Shown: one piece after another, positions 54,891 to 64,000 of the stretch | Layout of the letters: each line of letters starts with the position of its first letter | Numbering within the stretch: position 1 is the stretch's first letter | Origin: Pelagibacteraceae bacterium AG-390-D18 | GTDB taxonomy: Bacteria; Pseudomonadota; Alphaproteobacteria; Pelagibacterales; Pelagibacteraceae | Assembly: GCA_003279715.1 (NCBI GenBank) | Contig: QCGY01000003.1 | Coordinates: forward strand, 1 to 64,000 | DNA length: 64,000 nucleotides | Direction: 5' to 3' | Program-made: the position numbers and the translations under genes | Notes under the pieces: model-generated | Seen by the model: only the letters and a program-made list of their open reading frames with translations | Databases searched by the model: none | Told to the model about the DNA's origin: nothing

Positions 54891-57665
54891 TTAATGAAGC
54901 ATTCCCCAATTATCTCCAACATTAACGTCAACTGTTAGTGGGATTGAAAATGAATGATAGTCACTTTTAGCAACACTAGTCATTTCATCTTTTACTAATT
55001 TGACCATCATTTTTTCATCTTTTTTTGGTACTTCAAATATTAACTCATCATGAATCTGTAAAAGCATTTTAGATTTAATATTTTTTTGTTCTAATAATTT
55101 TTTATCCAATCTAATCATAGCTAAACGCATAATTTCTGCTGCTGATCCTTGTATAGGGGCATTAATTGCAGCTCGCTCTTGAAAATTTCTTATATTAAAA
55201 TTTTTGTCATTAATTCCATTGAAATGGGATCTTCTACCAAAAATATTATTAACGTAACCGCTTTTTCTACAAAAATTAATTGTACTGTCCATATAAACTT
55301 TTATTTCAGGAAATTTTGCAAAATATGCATCCAGAAATTCTTCTGCTTCATAATTTGAAACGTTAATCTGTTTTGCTAAACCATACTGTGAAATTCCATA
55401 AATAATTCCAAAATTAATTGCTTTTGCTTTTCTTCGATGATCTTGATTTACTTTTTTAATATCTATATTAAAAATCTGACTAGCTGTTAATGAGTGAATA
55501 TCTTCATTATTTTTAAAAGCTTTTTTAAGCTCTTTAACATCTGCTAGATCTGCTAAGATTCTCATTTCAATTTGATTATAATCTGCCGAAATTAAAAGAT
55601 GATCTTTTTTGGCTGCAAAAGCTTTTCTGATATCTTTTCCATCTTCTGATTTTATTGGGATATTCTGTAAATTTGGATCACTAGATGCCAATCTGCCAGT
55701 TGTAGTTGCTGCCAACAAGAATGAAGTATGCACTCTTTTTGTTGATGGATTAATATGTTCTGGTAGGGAATCTGAATAAGTATTTTTAAGCTTTGATACT
55801 TGCCTCCAGTCTAGAATTAATTGAGGAAATTCATGACCTTTAAAAGCTAAATCTTCCAAAACACTCGCACTTGTAGCAAAACTTCCTTTTTTGGTCTTTT
55901 TTAAACCTGCTATCTTAAGTTCATTATAAATTATTTCACCTAATTGCTTTGGGGAGGCAATATTAAATTCTTTTTTCGAAATTTTAAAAACTTTTTTTTC
56001 TAAGTTATTTATTTTTTTTTCAAATTTTAAAGAGAGAGATTTTAAGAATTTACTATCAACTTCAATTCCTTCCATCTCCATAAAAGCAAGAATTTTAATT
56101 AACGGTTTTTCAAATATTTCATAAATATTTACCATTTTTTCTAACTTCAAATTTTTGATAAATTTTTTATATAATCTAAAAGTTATGTCTGCATCTTCAG
56201 CTGCATAATCTTTAGCTTTATCAATCTCTACATCGCTAAAATTTATTTCTTTTTTACCAGTTCCAACAATCTCTTTGAAAGAAATTGTTTTATGGCCTAG
56301 ATGAATTTCAGAAAGTATATCCATATTGTGTCTATTTTTTCCAGCATCCAACACATAAGACAGGAGCATTGTATCTTCCATTGATGAAATTGTTATTCCA
56401 TGTTTATATAAAACTATAAAATCAAACTTAATATTTTGACCAATCTTTTTTACACTAGGATCTTCTAATAAAGGTTTTAATTTTTTTATGACAACATTTT
56501 TATCAATACATTTTGATGATTTGTGTCCAATTGGAATATAACAAGCCTTACCAATTTTAGAGCATAGAGAAACACCAACTAAATCCGCTTGATGAGGATC
56601 TAAAGAATTTGTTTCAGTATCTACCGCAACCTCTCCTACTTCTTCAGCCTCTTTTATCCATTCATCTATTTCATTAGGATTTTTAATTAAATGATAATTC
56701 TTATTATTAACTGGTTGTTGTTTAACTGATAAATCTTTTTCAATTGTTTTATCTGATAATTTTGGTTCACCATATGCAGATATGACAGAACTCAGAAGTC
56801 GATTAAATTCCATTTCTCTCAAAAATGTATAAAGCTTATCTTTATCTATTTCTTTTAACTTAAACTCTCCCAATTCTTTATTAATCGGGGCATCTTTCAT
56901 TAAAGTCACAAGCTGTTTACTAATCAATGCTTTATCTTTATTTTCAATTAATGCTTCTCTTCTTTTGTTTTGTTTTATTTCGCTTGCTGATTTTAAGAGC
57001 TTTTCTAAAGTTCCATATTTATTAATTAGTTCTGCGGCCGTTTTTACTCCTATGCCTGGAACTCCAGGAACATTATCACTACTATCTCCCGCTAGAGATT
57101 GCACATCTATTACTTTTGAAGCATCAACTCCAAACTTCGTATGAATATCCTCTTCTGTGATAAATTTATTTTTCATAGGGTCAAAAATACGAACTCCTTT
57201 TTTAAACAATTGCATCAGATCTTTATCCGATGAAACAATTGTAACCTTGGCTCCTTTCTTGAGAATTTTTTCAACATAAGTTGCGATTAAGTCATCTGCT
57301 TCATAATTAGGGAGATCAACTGAAGGTAAATTAAAAGCTAGCACTGACTTTCTGATATATTCAAATTGAGGAGCCAAATCATCAGGTGCTTCTGAACGGT
57401 TAGCCTTATATTCACTATAAATATCGTTTCTAAATGTCTTTCTAGCTGAGTCGAAAATTACAGCAAAGTGACTGGGTTTTTGTAAATTTTGTTCTGATTT
57501 TGAGTCTTCAAGAAGTTTGAAAAGCATACTACAGAAACCACTAACTGCACCTGTTGGCAATCCATCACTCTTTCTAGTTAATGGTGGTAGCGCATAATAA
57601 GCTCTAAAAATATATCCAGAGCCATCAATAAGGTAAAAATGATCTGTTTTTTGAATTTTATCCAT
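54891..57665 (-). CDS. polA: DNA polymerase I
   Basis: Repair and Okazaki-fragment-processing polymerase, 924 residues from ATG 57665 (MDKIQKTDHFYLIDGSGY); an upstream in-frame start would add 22 residues with no support. The N-terminal flap exonuclease has DGSGYIFRAYYALPP and SLAGDSSDNVPGVPGIG. The middle 3'-5' exonuclease domain keeps its acidic motif (VAVDTETNSLDP). The polymerase domain has SADYNQIEMRILADL, RRKAKAINFGIIYGISQYGL and HDELIFEVP. It stands alone, upstream of the chvI gene. Confidence 0.97.
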   Translation of the reverse strand: MDKIQKTDHFYLIDGSGYIFRAYYALPPLTRKSDGLPTGAVSGFCSMLFKLLEDSKSEQNLQKPSHFAVIFDSARKTFRNDIYSEYKANRSEAPDDLAPQFEYIRKSVLAFNLPSVDLPNYEADDLIATYVEKILKKGAKVTIVSSDKDLMQLFKKGVRIFDPMKNKFITEEDIHTKFGVDASKVIDVQSLAGDSSDNVPGVPGIGVKTAAELINKYGTLEKLLKSASEIKQNKRREALIENKDKALISKQLVTLMKDAPINKELGEFKLKEIDKDKLYTFLREMEFNRLLSSVISAYGEPKLSDKTIEKDLSVKQQPVNNKNYHLIKNPNEIDEWIKEAEEVGEVAVDTETNSLDPHQADLVGVSLCSKIGKACYIPIGHKSSKCIDKNVVIKKLKPLLEDPSVKKIGQNIKFDFIVLYKHGITISSMEDTMLLSYVLDAGKNRHNMDILSEIHLGHKTISFKEIVGTGKKEINFSDVEIDKAKDYAAEDADITFRLYKKFIKNLKLEKMVNIYEIFEKPLIKILAFMEMEGIEVDSKFLKSLSLKFEKKINNLEKKVFKISKKEFNIASPKQLGEIIYNELKIAGLKKTKKGSFATSASVLEDLAFKGHEFPQLILDWRQVSKLKNTYSDSLPEHINPSTKRVHTSFLLAATTTGRLASSDPNLQNIPIKSEDGKDIRKAFAAKKDHLLISADYNQIEMRILADLADVKELKKAFKNNEDIHSLTASQIFNIDIKKVNQDHRRKAKAINFGIIYGISQYGLAKQINVSNYEAEEFLDAYFAKFPEIKVYMDSTINFCRKSGYVNNIFGRRSHFNGINDKNFNIRNFQERAAINAPIQGSAAEIMRLAMIRLDKKLLEQKNIKSKMLLQIHDELIFEVPKKDEKMMVKLVKDEMTSVAKSDYHSFSIPLTVDVNVGDNWGMLH

Positions 57666-57783
57666 TAAAATATCACTAAATATTACAGTGGTAATTAAAT
57701 CTGTATATAAAAAACTTACTTTTCTTAACAAGCTTTATTATTATATCTAGATTATTTTAATTTTTAATAGTAATAATTAATTT

Positions 57784-58335
57784 ATGGAGCTAACAAAAAA
57801 TATATCTCAAACAAAGATAATTAAATCATTGCTAGCAATACTCCTTGGGTCTATAGCATTGACTATATCTGCTAAAATTAAAATACCTTTCTATCCGGTA
57901 CCTATGACTATGCAAACATTTGTGGTTTTATTTTTAGGAGTAAGCCTTGGCTATAAAATTGGATTAGCAAGTGTTGGCCTATATTTGCTTGAAGGAATTG
58001 TTGGATTGCCTGTTTTTTCAAACTCTCCTGAAAAAGGTGTTGGTTTAATTTATTTTACAGGTCCTACAATGGGATATTTAATTGGTTTTTTAACAGCAAG
58101 CTATTTGGCATCTAAAATAAATAATAGTGATAATTTTATATTAGTTTTAACTAAACTTATAGTTGCAACAACAACAATTTATATACTGGGATTATTGTGG
58201 CTTGGAACTCTTATAGGTTGGGATAAACCAATTTTTGCTTTAGGAGCTAAACCTTTTTTACTAGCTGAAACTTTTAAAGTTATACTATTAGCCTTGATTA
58301 CAAAAAAAATTATTAAAATAAGAAATTTTATCTAG
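57784..58335 (+). CDS. bioY: Biotin transporter BioY
   Basis: Substrate-binding membrane subunit of the biotin ECF-type importer, or a solitary transporter, 183 residues with six hydrophobic segments. Family stretches are FYPVPMTMQTFVVLFLGVSLG near residue 36, LEGIVGLPVFS, GPTMGYLIGFLTASYL and GWDKPIFALGAKPFL. No ECF ATPase or BioN gene lies nearby. Biotin uptake fits the vitamin dependence typical of streamlined marine bacteria. It overlaps the convergent regA gene by eight bases. Confidence 0.93.
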   Translation: MELTKNISQTKIIKSLLAILLGSIALTISAKIKIPFYPVPMTMQTFVVLFLGVSLGYKIGLASVGLYLLEGIVGLPVFSNSPEKGVGLIYFTGPTMGYLIGFLTASYLASKINNSDNFILVLTKLIVATTTIYILGLLWLGTLIGWDKPIFALGAKPFLLAETFKVILLALITKKIIKIRNFI

Positions 58336-58900
58336 GAGATCTTTTAGACAGAATTCTTTGAAGAGTTCTTCTATGCATTTTTAGTCTTCTTGCAGTTTCT
58401 GAAACATTTCTATTACATAGCTCAAATACTCTATGGATATGTTCCCATTTTACTCTATCTGCTGACATTGGATTTTCTGGAGGAGCCGCTTTTTTTGCAG
58501 GATCTGCAAGTAAAGCTTTTTCAACATCCTCTGCATCAGCTGGTTTTGCAAGATAATCAATTGCACCCTCTTTAATAGCTGCAACTGCAGTTGGAATATT
58601 TCCATAACCAGTTAGCATAATTATTCTGCTTTCACTGTTTGTAGTTTGAATTTCTTTTACAACCTCTAGTCCGTTACCATCTCCAAGTCTTAAGTCTACC
58701 ACTGCAAAACCAGGTTTCTTTGATTTAACCGATTCTACACCTTTTTGTACACTTTCTGCTTGAGAAACTACAAAACCTTTTTTCTCCATTGCTCTGGCTA
58801 ATCTCTCTCTAAAAGGATTGTCATCATCAACTATAAGTAGAGATTTATTCTCAAAATCGTTGATATTTTTAAGGACTACTTGTTCTTTCATAACCCTCAT
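58328..58900 (-). CDS. regA: Response regulator RegA/ActR/PrrA type
   Basis: Global redox-responsive regulator, 190 residues. The receiver has LLIVDDDNPFRERLARAM and phosphoacceptor Asp in FAVVDLRLGDGNG near residue 69. A proline-rich linker (KKAAPPENPMS) leads to a Fis-type helix-turn-helix NVSETARRLKMHRRTLQRIL, nearly identical to that of known ActR/RegA proteins. The partner kinase RegB is not in the window. A start three codons later (58891) is also possible. It is divergent from the polyamine operon, with a 137-base gap. Confidence 0.93.
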   Translation of the reverse strand: MRVMKEQVVLKNINDFENKSLLIVDDDNPFRERLARAMEKKGFVVSQAESVQKGVESVKSKKPGFAVVDLRLGDGNGLEVVKEIQTTNSESRIIMLTGYGNIPTAVAAIKEGAIDYLAKPADAEDVEKALLADPAKKAAPPENPMSADRVKWEHIHRVFELCNRNVSETARRLKMHRRTLQRILSKRSPR

Positions 58901-59037
58901 ATGGTGATTAGCTCACATAATTCAATACCTATTATTTACTTTACATTATTAATCTATGGGCTTAATAGGAGGAAATTTTAAAGTTTTTTAGCAATAAAAA
59001 GCTTTTTTTTATTAAATTTTTTTTGGAGGCATTTTAA

Positions 59038-60222
59038 ATGCAAAAATTTAAATCAGTTGAGCAGTTAATAAGTCAACTGAAACCTGAAAAACCGATTTAT
59101 TGTATAAGAAAGAATTCTATTCGATCTGCAGTAAAATATTTCAACAAAAACTTTCCAGGTAAAATCTTATACGCAGTAAAGACAAATCCACATCCTACAG
59201 TAGTTCAATCAATTATAGATAGTGGTGTAGAGCAATTTGATGTTGCCTCAATAGAGGAAATTAAAAGTATTAGAAATTTTAGCCAAACAGCTAAATGTTC
59301 TTATATGCATACAGTAAAAAGTAGAGAAAGTATTAAAGATGCTTATTTTAATTATGGAGTTAAAACATTCTCATTAGATACTAAAGATGAGTTAATAAAA
59401 ATAATTGAAAGCACAAATAACGCAAAAGATTTAGAATTATTTGTAAGAGTTGCGGTCTCGAACGAACATGCTGAAATAGATTTATCAAAGAAATTTGGTG
59501 CATTAAACTCTGAAGCAGCAGGACTGTTAAGGTTAGTTAAACAGCATGCAAAAAAAATTGGTCTAAGCTTTCATGTTGGTTCACAATGTATGCATCCAAT
59601 TTCATATTCAAAAGGTATTAATGAAATTGGAAATATAATCAAAAAAACAAAAATTTTACCTGATTACATTAATGTTGGTGGAGGATTTCCAACAATTTAT
59701 CCAGACTTAATACCTCAATCTATGGATAGTTATTTTAACGAAATTAAAAAAGGATTGGAAAACTTAAAGCTTGAAAAATTACCTGAAATTATTTGTGAAC
59801 CAGGAAGAGCTATGGTAGCAGAAAGTGGCTCTACTATTGTAAGAGTAAATTTAAGAAAAAAACAAAAACTTTATATAAATGATGGTACTTATGGAACTCT
59901 GTTTGATGCAGGAACGCCTAATATAGTTTTTCCATCTAAAATGATTAAAGACAATACAAATAAAATAATATCAAAAAAATTAACTGCTTTTGATTTTTTT
60001 GGACCAACATGTGATAGCATGGATTATATGAAAGGTCCTTTTCTTCTTCCTAATAATATTAAGGAAAATGATTATATTGAGCTCGGCCAACTAGGTGCAT
60101 ATGGTTTAACATTTAGAACTCAATTTAATGGGTATTATTCAGATGAAATATTTGAAGTTGAAGATAAACCAATCATGACAATGTATGACAAAGACATTAA
60201 CAAAGCTACTTTGGTTGCTTAA
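59038..60222 (+). CDS. PLP-dependent ornithine/lysine decarboxylase (alanine-racemase fold)
   Basis: Makes putrescine (or cadaverine) from ornithine (or lysine), 394 residues, the eukaryote-like type III fold. The PLP lysine is Lys48 in YAVKTNPHP, with FHVGSQC, the PLP-phosphate loop INVGGGFPT, CEPGRAMVAESG, and the catalytic Cys325 in GPTCDSMD. A good GGAGG ribosome binding site precedes the ATG. Its last base pairs overlap the start of the DHS-like gene, and the ureohydrolase follows: a three-gene polyamine operon. Confidence 0.92.
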   Translation: MQKFKSVEQLISQLKPEKPIYCIRKNSIRSAVKYFNKNFPGKILYAVKTNPHPTVVQSIIDSGVEQFDVASIEEIKSIRNFSQTAKCSYMHTVKSRESIKDAYFNYGVKTFSLDTKDELIKIIESTNNAKDLELFVRVAVSNEHAEIDLSKKFGALNSEAAGLLRLVKQHAKKIGLSFHVGSQCMHPISYSKGINEIGNIIKKTKILPDYINVGGGFPTIYPDLIPQSMDSYFNEIKKGLENLKLEKLPEIICEPGRAMVAESGSTIVRVNLRKKQKLYINDGTYGTLFDAGTPNIVFPSKMIKDNTNKIISKKLTAFDFFGPTCDSMDYMKGPFLLPNNIKENDYIELGQLGAYGLTFRTQFNGYYSDEIFEVEDKPIMTMYDKDINKATLVA

Positions 60223-61265
60223 TGTCAAATCATAAAAACCCAGGTCATAATAGTAAAAAAGATTTTTTAAAAAATCCTGTTGAACATATCGATATCACTT
60301 CATTTGACTCTCGAAAAATAATTTCTTCAATGGAAAAAATGTCTTTTGTTTCAAGGGAAACTGCCAATGCTGCAAACATTTATAATGACATGCTTAAAGA
60401 TAAAGATTGTACAATATTTTTAACTTTAGCCGGCTCTACATCAGCTGCTGGATGTATGAATATTTACAAAGATTTAGTCAAATATAATATGGTTGATGCA
60501 ATTGTTGCAACTGGAGCTTCTATAGTAGATATGGATTTTTTTGAGGCACTAGGATTTAGACATTATCAAGGTTCACAATTTCAAGATGATACTGAACTTA
60601 GAAATAATTATATAGACAGAATATATGACACATACATTGATGAAGAGGAGCTTCAGATGTGTGATAAAATTATATGTGATATTGCTGATAGTTTGGAACC
60701 AAAAAGTTACACATCTAGAGAATTTATTTATGAAATGGGAAAATATTTAAAGAAAAATTCAAAAAAGAAAGGTTCTTTAATCGAAACAGCCTTTGATAAT
60801 AATGTGCCAATTTTTTGTCCAGCTTTTACAGACTCGAGCGCTGGTTTTGGCTTGGTGATTCATCAAGAAAAAAATCCAAAACAACACATGACTATAGATT
60901 CTGTTAGAGAATTTAGAGAACTGACAGAAATTAAAATTAAATCTAAAGGGTCAGGTTTATTTATGATTGGTGGAGGTGTGCCAAAAAATTTTATACAAGA
61001 TACTGTAATTTGTGCTGAATTATTAGGTAAAGAAGTTGATATGCATAAATACGCAGTTCAAATTACTGTGGCTGATTCAAGAGATGGTGCTTGTAGTAGC
61101 TCAACTTTAAAAGAAGCAAGTTCTTGGGGTAAAGTTGATATTACAAAAGAACAAATGGTATTTGCAGAAGCAACAAGTGTATTGCCTTTAATTGCAAGTG
61201 ATGCTTATCATAAGGGTGAGTGGAAAAGTAGAGTTAGAAAAAACTTCACAAAAATTTTTGAGTAA
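60222..61265 (+). CDS. Bacterial deoxyhypusine-synthase-like polyamine synthase
   Basis: A 347-residue NAD-dependent enzyme of the deoxyhypusine synthase superfamily. The catalytic lysine is conserved as Lys304 in SWGKVDI, matching the SWGK motif of eukaryotic enzymes, and the NAD-binding stretches LTLAGSTSAAG and GASIVDMDF are present. Bacteria lack the eIF5A substrate, and DHS homologues in bacteria are linked to homospermidine or guanidino-polyamine synthesis. With a decarboxylase before it and a ureohydrolase after it, a 4-aminobutyl transfer between polyamines is the probable reaction. The exact substrates are not decided by the sequence. Confidence 0.88.
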   Translation: MSNHKNPGHNSKKDFLKNPVEHIDITSFDSRKIISSMEKMSFVSRETANAANIYNDMLKDKDCTIFLTLAGSTSAAGCMNIYKDLVKYNMVDAIVATGASIVDMDFFEALGFRHYQGSQFQDDTELRNNYIDRIYDTYIDEEELQMCDKIICDIADSLEPKSYTSREFIYEMGKYLKKNSKKKGSLIETAFDNNVPIFCPAFTDSSAGFGLVIHQEKNPKQHMTIDSVREFRELTEIKIKSKGSGLFMIGGGVPKNFIQDTVICAELLGKEVDMHKYAVQITVADSRDGACSSSTLKEASSWGKVDITKEQMVFAEATSVLPLIASDAYHKGEWKSRVRKNFTKIFE

Positions 61266-61268
61266 AAA

Positions 61269-62144
61269 TTGAGATATCTTTCAAATAAAAATGGATTTCT
61301 TGGAGTTGATAATAAAGTTGATTTCAAAGAAAAAGTTGTAGTAGTTCCTTTTGGACTTGAAAAAACTGTCAGTTATGGTGGGGGAACTAAAAATGGACCT
61401 AAAGAAATTATCAAAGCTTCTCATCAAGTAGAGCTATATGATGAAGAATTAAACTGTGAACCATACAAAAAAATAGGTATCAAAACTTTAAGACCTTTTA
61501 AGATAGACAGAAATATTAGAAAGGCCCTTTCTAAAATGTCTAACATTAATAAAGAAATTTTAGATAAAAAACTTTTTCCTATGACCTTAGGTGGTGAGCA
61601 CTCAATTACACCAGGATGTATCGCTCCTTTTGTAAAAAAATATAAAGATATTTGTCTTTTACATTTTGATGCTCACGCAGATTTACGTGAAAGCTATAAT
61701 GGAGAAAAATTTTCTCATGCATCTGCAATAAAAAGATGTTTAGATTTTCCAAATGTTTCACTAATTTCTTTTGGCATAAGAAATATATCTGAAAGTGAAA
61801 TCCCTTTTTTGAGGAAAAACTCATCAAGAATTAATATATTTTGGGCGAAAGATAAGAAAAAATGGAATCTTAATAAATTTAAGAAATTAATAAAGAACAA
61901 AACAGTTTATCTAACATTTGACGTTGATGGTCTAGACTCAAGTATAATGCCTGCAACTGGAACTCCAGAACCAGGTGGATTATTATGGGATGAGACTCTA
62001 GACATTATAAGAATTGCTGCAAAAAATTCTAAAATTGTTGGTGCTGATATTAATGAATTGTCACCTATAAAAGGATTTAATTCTTATAATTTTCTTGTGG
62101 CTAAATTAGCTTATAAAATTTTATCTTATAAATTTTTATATTAA
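61269..62144 (+). CDS. Agmatinase-family ureohydrolase
   Basis: Removes urea from a guanidino compound using two Mn ions, 291 residues. Metal ligands are visible in GGEHS, FDAHADLRESY and FDVDGLDSSIMPATGTPEPGG, with the substrate-loop SHASAIKR. The start is TTG at 61269, three bases after the DHS-like gene stop; no ATG lies close by. Agmatine, or a guanidino form of a longer polyamine made by the neighbour, is a plausible substrate. The end overlaps the convergent transporter gene by four bases. Confidence 0.9.
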   Translation: MRYLSNKNGFLGVDNKVDFKEKVVVVPFGLEKTVSYGGGTKNGPKEIIKASHQVELYDEELNCEPYKKIGIKTLRPFKIDRNIRKALSKMSNINKEILDKKLFPMTLGGEHSITPGCIAPFVKKYKDICLLHFDAHADLRESYNGEKFSHASAIKRCLDFPNVSLISFGIRNISESEIPFLRKNSSRINIFWAKDKKKWNLNKFKKLIKNKTVYLTFDVDGLDSSIMPATGTPEPGGLLWDETLDIIRIAAKNSKIVGADINELSPIKGFNSYNFLVAKLAYKILSYKFLY

Positions 62145-62695
62145 GCTTTAACAGCTTTTAGAGTACCTAATAATAATCTAAAAGGTATTAACATTACTAT
62201 AGCTACAAATATCTTAACCGCTAAGTCACCTAAAGATAATGTAACCCAAGGTATTCCTGTTGCATAAAAAGATATCGAAAAAAATAAAAAAGTATCAACT
62301 GTAGACCCAATAAATGAAGAAGTTAAGGGTGCTACAAACCATTTTTTTTTTCTTAATTGATCAAAAATTTGAACGTCTAACAATTGAGCAACTAAAAAAG
62401 CAGTTCCAGATCCAATCGCAATTCTCACTGAAATTAAATCTGTAAAATTAGTTGAAAATAAAAGAGTGAAACTTATACCTATTGCAAATCCAATATAAAC
62501 AATCTTTCTTGCAATCGTCTTGCCATAGGTTCTGTTTGATAAATCAGTAATTAAAAATGCGATTGGATAACTAAAAGCACCGTAAGTGAGTATTTCTTCA
62601 AGACCATAATATTTAATTGGAAATTGAACTAAGTAATTTGATGATAAAACCACAACTCCCATTAGAAATGAGAGGAGTAAAAACAATTTATTCAT
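62141..62695 (-). CDS. VUT-family (YhhQ-like) transporter, queuosine-precursor type
   Basis: A 184-residue membrane protein with about six hydrophobic segments. The family markers YGAFSYPIAFLITDLSNRTYG near residue 38, and RIAIGSGTAFLVAQLLDVQIFDQLR and TSSFIGSTVDTFLFFSISF later, match the queuosine-precursor transporter family. It would import preQ0, preQ1 or a related base for tRNA modification. It is one base from rpmB on the same strand. Confidence 0.9.
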   Translation of the reverse strand: MNKLFLLLSFLMGVVVLSSNYLVQFPIKYYGLEEILTYGAFSYPIAFLITDLSNRTYGKTIARKIVYIGFAIGISFTLLFSTNFTDLISVRIAIGSGTAFLVAQLLDVQIFDQLRKKKWFVAPLTSSFIGSTVDTFLFFSISFYATGIPWVTLSLGDLAVKIFVAIVMLIPFRLLLGTLKAVKA

Positions 62696-63006
62696 TATGC
62701 AGATTTAGCTATGGGCTTTTTCTTAAAAGGGGATTTTATTAATATGCTTTTTTTTAATTTTTTTAGTCTTGGTGATAAGTTTTTATTTTTAACAGCCTTA
62801 AGAAATTCATCAAAGCTACCTTTTTTATCAACTGATCTAACACCAGAATTGCTAACGGTTAATTTTAAACTTCTCTTCATTAATTCGCTTGTGAATTTTA
62901 CTTTTTTTAAATTAGGCAAAAACCTTCTTTTAGTCTTGTTGTTAGCATGACTAACATTATGTCCCTTCATTGGGATTTTACCGGTTAATTCACATTTTTT
63001 TGACAT
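62695..63006 (-). CDS. rpmB: 50S ribosomal protein L28
   Basis: Large-subunit ribosomal protein, 103 residues, with the typical N-terminus [20 protein letters not shown] and the following [16 protein letters not shown]. The C-terminal ~40 residues are a Lys-rich extension longer than in the ~77-residue E. coli protein, as usual in alphaproteobacteria. Its ATG lies 52 bases from the end of pyrD. Confidence 0.96.
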   Translation of the reverse strand: MSKKCELTGKIPMKGHNVSHANNKTKRRFLPNLKKVKFTSELMKRSLKLTVSNSGVRSVDKKGSFDEFLKAVKNKNLSPRLKKLKKSILIKSPFKKKPIAKSA

Positions 63007-63058
63007 AATAATAGTGCCTATATAAGGGGAGAAGCGTAAAGCGTCAAGTTTAATACAT

Positions 63059-64000
63059 TTAAGATAGAGTTTTATTTCCTACAATTTCAGTATAATTTTT
63101 AACTCCATCTCTAATTAATAATTCTTTTAGGTCCTTTTTAATAATTCCAGCAATATTTGGACCTTTAAAAACCATCCCCGTATAAAGCTGAATAAAATCT
63201 GCTCCAGCTATAAATTTATCATAAGCAGCTTGACCAGAGTCAACCCCACCAACACCAATTATTTTAATTTTACCTTTTAATAATTTATAAAATTTATTTA
63301 TCAAAATATTTGATTTTTGTTCGATTGGTTTTCCAGACAAACCTCCTTTTTGATGGCTTTGAATGTTGCTAAGCTTATCTCTCGTTGCTTCTGAAGTATT
63401 TGAAACTATTATTGCTTCTATTTCGTATTTTAAAAGAATTTCAGAAATCTTATTAACTTGATCTTCACTTAAGTCTGGCGAAACTTTAACAACAATGGGA
63501 ATATTTGATTTTAAATTTTTTCTTTCTTCCATAATAGATTTGAGTAAATCTTGCAATTTATCACTCTCATGAAATGTTCTTAAATTTTCAGTGTTAGGTG
63601 ATGAAATATTGATTGTTATATAATCTGCATCATCACAAAAAGTCTTTAATCCAATTATATAATCATTCAATCTGTCATCAGAGTCTTTATTGGGACCAAC
63701 ATTAATACCTAGTAAGCCTAATTTTTTGTTACGTTTAATGCGTTCTTTAATGATTTTAGCACCATGATTATTAAAACCTAGTCTATTAATTAATGCTTCA
63801 TCCTCTACTAATCTGAAAACTCTAGGTTTGGGATTACCATATTGTTTTAAAGGAGTAATTGTTCCAACTTCAACAAACCCAAATCCTAATTTAAATAATG
63901 AGTTATATACCTCGGCATTTTTGTCAAAGCCAGCTGCCATTCCAATTGGATTATCCAAATCTTTATCAAAAATTTTTGTTTGAAATATAGGGTCATTTTT
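63059..64000 (-). CDS. pyrD: Dihydroorotate dehydrogenase, quinone type (N-terminus beyond window)
   Basis: Fourth step of pyrimidine synthesis, passing electrons to quinone at the membrane. The open frame continues through the right edge; the visible 313 codons include [26 protein letters not shown] near the edge, then [59 protein letters not shown] and IGVGGVDSG. The class 2 type is inferred from FEVGT-like and N-terminal extension features. The first ~20-40 residues, including the membrane-associated helix, lie outside the window. Confidence 0.95.
   Translation of the reverse strand, partial: KNDPIFQTKIFDKDLDNPIGMAAGFDKNAEVYNSLFKLGFGFVEVGTITPLKQYGNPKPRVFRLVEDEALINRLGFNNHGAKIIKERIKRNKKLGLLGINVGPNKDSDDRLNDYIIGLKTFCDDADYITINISSPNTENLRTFHESDKLQDLLKSIMEERKNLKSNIPIVVKVSPDLSEDQVNKISEILLKYEIEAIIVSNTSEATRDKLSNIQSHQKGGLSGKPIEQKSNILINKFYKLLKGKIKIIGVGGVDSGQAAYDKFIAGADFIQLYTGMVFKGPNIAGIIKKDLKELLIRDGVKNYTEIVGNKTLS

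Overview
The window looks like chromosome of a SAR11 (Pelagibacterales) marine alphaproteobacterium. This rests on extreme A+T richness with AAA/TTT-dominated codons, one- or four-base gene junctions, several convergent gene pairs that overlap at their 3' ends, no mobile elements, and typical alphaproteobacterial genes (ChvG/ChvI, RegA/ActR, TldD/PmbA, an AmgK/MurU pair, TIGR01459-type HAD). Both edges cut genes: ileS on the left and pyrD on the right. I saw no rRNA, tRNA, CRISPR array, insertion sequence or prophage. No gene-free stretch exceeds 300 bases.

Layout. 1-4 kb (minus strand): ileS, ribF and a HAD phosphatase. 4-6 kb: groES-groEL behind a candidate heat-shock promoter and ending in a strong terminator; groES carries an apparent one-base frameshift in an A7 run. 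6-12 kb: AEC permease, a tiny basic ORF, a DEAD-box helicase with a very basic tail, typA, and membrane and secreted proteins. 12-20 kb (mostly minus): an FAD oxidoreductase, the tldD/pmbA pair, a DCC-type thiol protein, two unrecognised proteins, cfa, a DapA-family aldolase, and a J-domain membrane protein split by a second homopolymer indel. 20-23 kb: oligopeptidase B and an Hsp20 gene with its own heat-shock promoter and a ROSE-like RNA thermometer.

23-41 kb is the most notable region: a nearly complete purine uptake, salvage and catabolism locus. Uptake is by an NCS2 permease and a BMP-type ABC importer. Interconversion is by a nucleobase deaminase, guanine deaminase and a purine phosphoribosyltransferase. 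Oxidation is by xanthine dehydrogenase (XdhA, XdhB, and XdhC as two genes) and a membrane urate oxidase PuuD whose cytochrome c domain is a separate gene. The ring is then opened by UraH, UraD, PuuE, Alc and AllA, giving glyoxylate plus two urea. No regulator and no urease is present in the window.

41-51 kb: AlkA-type glycosylase, EamA permease, an msrA-sulfurtransferase-RND efflux operon, a lytic transglycosylase-like lipoprotein, gpmA, and the peptidoglycan-recycling pair murU/amgK with tsaE. 51-58 kb: ahcY, chvG/chvI, polA. 58-64 kb: bioY, regA, a compact polyamine operon (ornithine-type decarboxylase, bacterial deoxyhypusine-synthase homologue, ureohydrolase), a queuosine-precursor-type transporter, rpmB and partial pyrD.

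Functions are assigned by motif and family recognition from the translated sequence. No database search was run.
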